DNA from: Curtobacterium sp. MCJR17_055
GTDB taxonomy: Bacteria > Actinomycetota > Actinomycetes > Actinomycetales > Microbacteriaceae
NCBI RefSeq assembly: GCF_003224335.1
Contig: NZ_QKLF01000003.1
Coordinates: 248,001 to 312,000, forward strand
DNA length: 64,000 nucleotides
Direction of reading: 5' to 3'
A program made the position numbers and the translations under genes. This document shows, one piece after another, positions 61,720 through 64,000 of this stretch. Below the pieces are notes generated by a model, which had not been told where the DNA came from, ran no database searches, and saw only the letters and a program-made list of their open reading frames with translations. Each line of letters opens with the position of its first letter. The stretch's first letter is position 1.

Positions 61720-62916
61720 GTGCGAGTCGATCTACTGACCAGGGAGTATCCGCCAGAGGTGTACGGCGGAGCCGGTGTCCACGTTGCCCAGCTGACCGCG
61801 GCGCTGCGGTCCGGGACGGACACCGACGTCCGTGTCCGGGCGTTCGGCGGGTTCCGCGACGAGGAGGGGGTGTGGGCGTACCGCACCCCTGCAGGGCTCG
61901 AACAGGCGAACGGCGCGCTCCAGGCGCTCGGCACCGACGTGCAGATCGCGGCGGACGTCGAGGGTGCCGACCTCGTGCACTCCCACACCTGGTACGCGAA
62001 CTCCGCGGGCCGGTTGGCGCAGTTGACGCACGGCATCCCGCACGTCGTGACCGCGCACAGCCTGGAGCCGCTCCGCCCGTGGAAGGCCGAGCAGCTCGGC
62101 GGCGGGTACCGCCTGTCGAGCTGGATGGAGCGCGAGGCGTTCACGAACGCCGACGGCGTCGTCGCGGTGTCGAAGGCGATGCGCGCGGACATCCTCCGCT
62201 CGTACCCGTCGATCGACCCGGACCGCGTCAAGGTCGTCTACAACGGCATCGACATCGACGACTGGAAGCCCGAACGCGACGACGACGCCGTCCGCGCGCT
62301 CGGCATCGACCCGGACCGCCCGAGCGTCGTCTTCGTCGGCCGCATCACCCGGCAGAAGGGCCTGCCGTACCTGCTCCGCGCGGTGGCCTCGCTGCCCGAG
62401 GACGTCCAGGTCGTGCTCTGTGCCGGCGCGCCCGACACACCCGAGATCCTCGCCGAGGTCACCGGACTCGTCGAGGACCTCCGGACCCGTCGCAGCGGCG
62501 TCGTCTGGATCGACCGGATGCTCGAGCACCGCGAGATCGTGCACGTGCTGTCGAGCGCGACGGTGTTCGTCTGCCCTTCGATCTACGAACCGCTCGGGAT
62601 CGTCAACCTCGAGGCCATGGCATGCGGCATCCCCGTCGTCGGCACGAAGACCGGCGGGATCCCCGAGGTCGTCGCCGACGGGCTGACCGGTCGGATCGTG
62701 CCGATCGACCAGGCGACCGACGGCACCGGCACCCCGACCGACCCGGATCGGTACGTCGCCGACCTCGCCGCGACCCTCAACGAGGTGCTCGGCGACCTCG
62801 GGCTCGCGAAGCTCATGGGCCGCGCCGGTCGCCTGCGGGTCGAGAGCGAGTTCACCTGGGGCGCCATCGCCACGAAGACGCGCGCGGTCTACGACCAGGT
62901 CCTCGCCGGTCGCTGA
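61720..62916 (+). CDS. glgA: Glycogen synthase / maltose-1-phosphate synthase (GlgA/GlgM, GT4)
   Basis: 398 aa, GT-B glycosyltransferase of family 4. Opens with [23 protein letters not shown], the sugar-nucleotide loop, with [12 protein letters not shown] and VYNGID in the middle and the catalytic [17 protein letters not shown] (EX7E, about 288-304) late. Paired with glgC in opposite direction exactly as M. tuberculosis Rv1212c/Rv1213; that GlgM makes alpha-maltose-1-phosphate from ADP-glucose and glucose-1-phosphate, so this may do the same rather than extend glycogen. GTG 61720 is preceded by the TACCGT element. A family palindrome follows. Confidence 0.93.
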   Translation: MRVDLLTREYPPEVYGGAGVHVAQLTAALRSGTDTDVRVRAFGGFRDEEGVWAYRTPAGLEQANGALQALGTDVQIAADVEGADLVHSHTWYANSAGRLAQLTHGIPHVVTAHSLEPLRPWKAEQLGGGYRLSSWMEREAFTNADGVVAVSKAMRADILRSYPSIDPDRVKVVYNGIDIDDWKPERDDDAVRALGIDPDRPSVVFVGRITRQKGLPYLLRAVASLPEDVQVVLCAGAPDTPEILAEVTGLVEDLRTRRSGVVWIDRMLEHREIVHVLSSATVFVCPSIYEPLGIVNLEAMACGIPVVGTKTGGIPEVVADGLTGRIVPIDQATDGTGTPTDPDRYVADLAATLNEVLGDLGLAKLMGRAGRLRVESEFTWGAIATKTRAVYDQVLAGR

Positions 62917-62927
62917 CGCGCCGGCCT

Positions 62928-62968
62928 GGAGGCCCGGTGCCGGTCCCCGTGACCGGCACCGGGCCTCC
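62928..62968 (+). terminator. glgA terminator, palindrome-family member
   Basis: Eighteen-bp perfect stem (62928-62945 with 62951-62968), loop CCCGT, 11 bp after the stop. The arm GGAGGCCCGGTGCCGGTC shares its first part with the elements at 38778 and 54565. Confidence 0.9.
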
Positions 62969-63029
62969 CGTCCGTCGCGGCTCCTGCCCGTCGAGCGCGG
63001 CGCTGACGGGGGAGCGGAGCCCGCTCGCG

Positions 63030-63035
63030 TAGGCT
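63030..63035 (+). promoter_or_regulatory. Leaderless-type -10 hexamer of the solitary ABC ATPase gene
   Basis: TAGGCT, 6 nt before the ATG at 63042. Confidence 0.6.
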
Positions 63036-63041
63036 GGGTGC

Positions 63042-63824
63042 ATGCCCTCGGTCGTGCGCTTGTCAGACGTCTCCGTGGTCCGCAACGGGGCCACCATCCT
63101 CGACGGGATCTCGTGGGAGGTGCGGGACGACGAGCGCTGGGTGGTGCTCGGTGCGAACGGTGCCGGCAAGACCACGCTGCTGCAGGTCGCCGGCGCGCAG
63201 ACCTTCCCGACGTCGGGTGACGTCGAGGTCCTCGGCACCGAGCTCGGCGGCGCCGACCTGTTCGACCTCCGCCCGCGGATCGGCTTCGCGTCGACCGCCC
63301 TGGCGCGCCGCATCCCGGTGACGGAGAAGGTCATCGACGTCGTGCTCACCGCCGCGTACTCGGTCACGGGCCGCTGGAACGAGGAGTACGAGGAGCTCGA
63401 CGTCCGTCGTGCGCAGCGCGTGCTCGAGGAGTGGGGCCTCGGCGCCTTCACCGACCGGACCTTCGGCGAGCTGAGCGACGGCGAGCAGAAGCGGGTCCAG
63501 ATCGCCCGCGCCGTGATGACCGACCCCGAGGTGCTGTTCCTCGACGAGCCGGCCGCCTCGCTCGACCTCGGGGCCCGCGAGAGCCTCGTGCGCACCCTCG
63601 GCGGCTACGCGCAGAGCGAGGACTCGCCCGCGATCGTCATCGTCACCCACCACGTCGAGGAGATCCCGGCGGGCTTCACGCACGCCCTGGTCCTGTCGGA
63701 CGGTCACGTGCAGGCCGCGGGCCCGATCGACGAGGTCCTGACCGCCGAGACGCTGACCACCGCGTTCGGCGTCGAGCTCACCGTCTCGAAGGACGCCGGG
63801 CGCTGGACCGCCCGCGCGGTCTGA
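63042..63824 (+). CDS. ABC transporter ATP-binding protein (solitary)
   Basis: 260 aa single ABC module. Walker A VLGANGAGKTTLLQ (about 35-48), a variant signature LSDGEQKRVQIARA (Asp in place of Gly at the second S-G position), Walker B VLFLDEPAASLD, and the switch His in IVTHHVEEIP. No permease is next to it; the neighbours are glgA and rpmE2. The signature and the VEEIP segment resemble ModF/PhrA-type ATPases as well as stand-alone metal-related ones. The substrate is unknown. ATG 63042 follows a TAGGCT by six bases. Confidence 0.9.
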   Translation: MPSVVRLSDVSVVRNGATILDGISWEVRDDERWVVLGANGAGKTTLLQVAGAQTFPTSGDVEVLGTELGGADLFDLRPRIGFASTALARRIPVTEKVIDVVLTAAYSVTGRWNEEYEELDVRRAQRVLEEWGLGAFTDRTFGELSDGEQKRVQIARAVMTDPEVLFLDEPAASLDLGARESLVRTLGGYAQSEDSPAIVIVTHHVEEIPAGFTHALVLSDGHVQAAGPIDEVLTAETLTTAFGVELTVSKDAGRWTARAV

Positions 63825-63934
63825 CACACCCGACGGCGGCGCTCCCGATCCGTCCCGCGTTCTGGTAACGTGGACGGCTGGCGTCCGCCAACGACTTCCC
63901 ATCTTCCGTCATCGCGATCCACCGAGGAATCCCC

Positions 63935-64000
63935 ATGAAGACCGACACCCACCCCGAGTACCGCGCCATCGTCTTCCGTGACCTGGCTTCCGGTGAGACG
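63935..64000 (+). CDS. rpmE2: 50S ribosomal protein L31 type B, N-terminal part (3' truncated by window)
   Basis: 22 codons before the window ends. MKTDTHPEYRAIVFRDLASG matches the start of L31 type B, the zinc-free paralogue that lacks the CxxC motif and can replace L31 under zinc starvation. ATG 63935 has GAGGA eight bases upstream. A TAACGT hexamer (63866-63871) is a possible -10. No obvious Zur box is seen in the gap 63825-63934. Confidence 0.88.
   Translation, partial: MKTDTHPEYRAIVFRDLASGET

Overview
The window is a continuous stretch of chromosome from a very high-GC actinobacterium. Gene order, codon bias (almost all third positions G or C), short intergenic gaps, many GTG starts and tRNA without an encoded CCA point to Micrococcales, most probably family Microbacteriaceae and a Curtobacterium-like organism. 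That placement is inference from sequence and remembered gene order; no search was run. The core order (pyk, ANTAR regulator, polA, rpsA, coaE, uvrB, uvrA, uvrC, rapZ, whiA, gap, pgk, tpiA, secG) matches the conserved actinobacterial backbone seen in Mycobacterium tuberculosis. No phage, insertion sequence, toxin-antitoxin or CRISPR system is visible.

Layout. 1-10.0 kb: end of lgt, glutamate synthase gltBD, pyruvate kinase, a ferritin-like/VIT1 iron transporter, an HdeD-type membrane protein. 10.1-18.1 kb: tRNA-Leu(CAA), ANTAR response regulator, GNAT and thioesterase genes, polA, a DUF885 hydrolase, rpsA with a long leader. 18.2-24.2 kb: coaE followed by an accessory cluster (exported hydrolase, AMP-forming acyl ligase, membrane acyltransferase, MFS permease) inserted before uvrB. 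24.3-38.6 kb: uvrB, an SDR, uvrA, uvrC, rapZ, whiA, lower glycolysis (gap-pgk-tpiA), secG and rbpA. 38.8-47.2 kb: a minus-strand pentose phosphate cluster, tkt-tal-pgi-zwf-opcA-pgl. 47.2-58.7 kb: heme A synthesis (ctaB and ctaA), the Fe-S assembly operon sufB-sufD-Rieske-sufC-sufT-like, bioY, an ABC-F ATPase and a SURF1 cluster; ctaA/ctaB/SURF1 all serve aa3-type cytochrome oxidase maturation. 58.9-64 kb: fabG, serB, divergent glgC/glgA for glycogen/maltose-1-phosphate chemistry, a solitary ABC ATPase and the start of the L31 type B ribosomal protein gene.

The most unusual structure is not coding. A family of long, sequence-related palindromes sharing an arm close to GACGGGAGGC sits at 3' ends of genes (6604, 14715, 38778, 45011, 54565, 62928, and a variant across the end of uvrC at 32479). 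The ctaB-ctaA gap holds a tandem array of six degenerate ~46-bp units (48809-49076), each starting with the same arm and ending near GTCCGGCTC. Second, a -10-like hexamer, most often TAGGCT or TAGGGT, lies 6-8 nt before the start codon of at least ten genes, which suggests leaderless transcription; at glgC/glgA two such promoters overlap back to back. Third, coaE-hydrolase-acyl ligase-acyltransferase looks like a candidate acyl-modification module.
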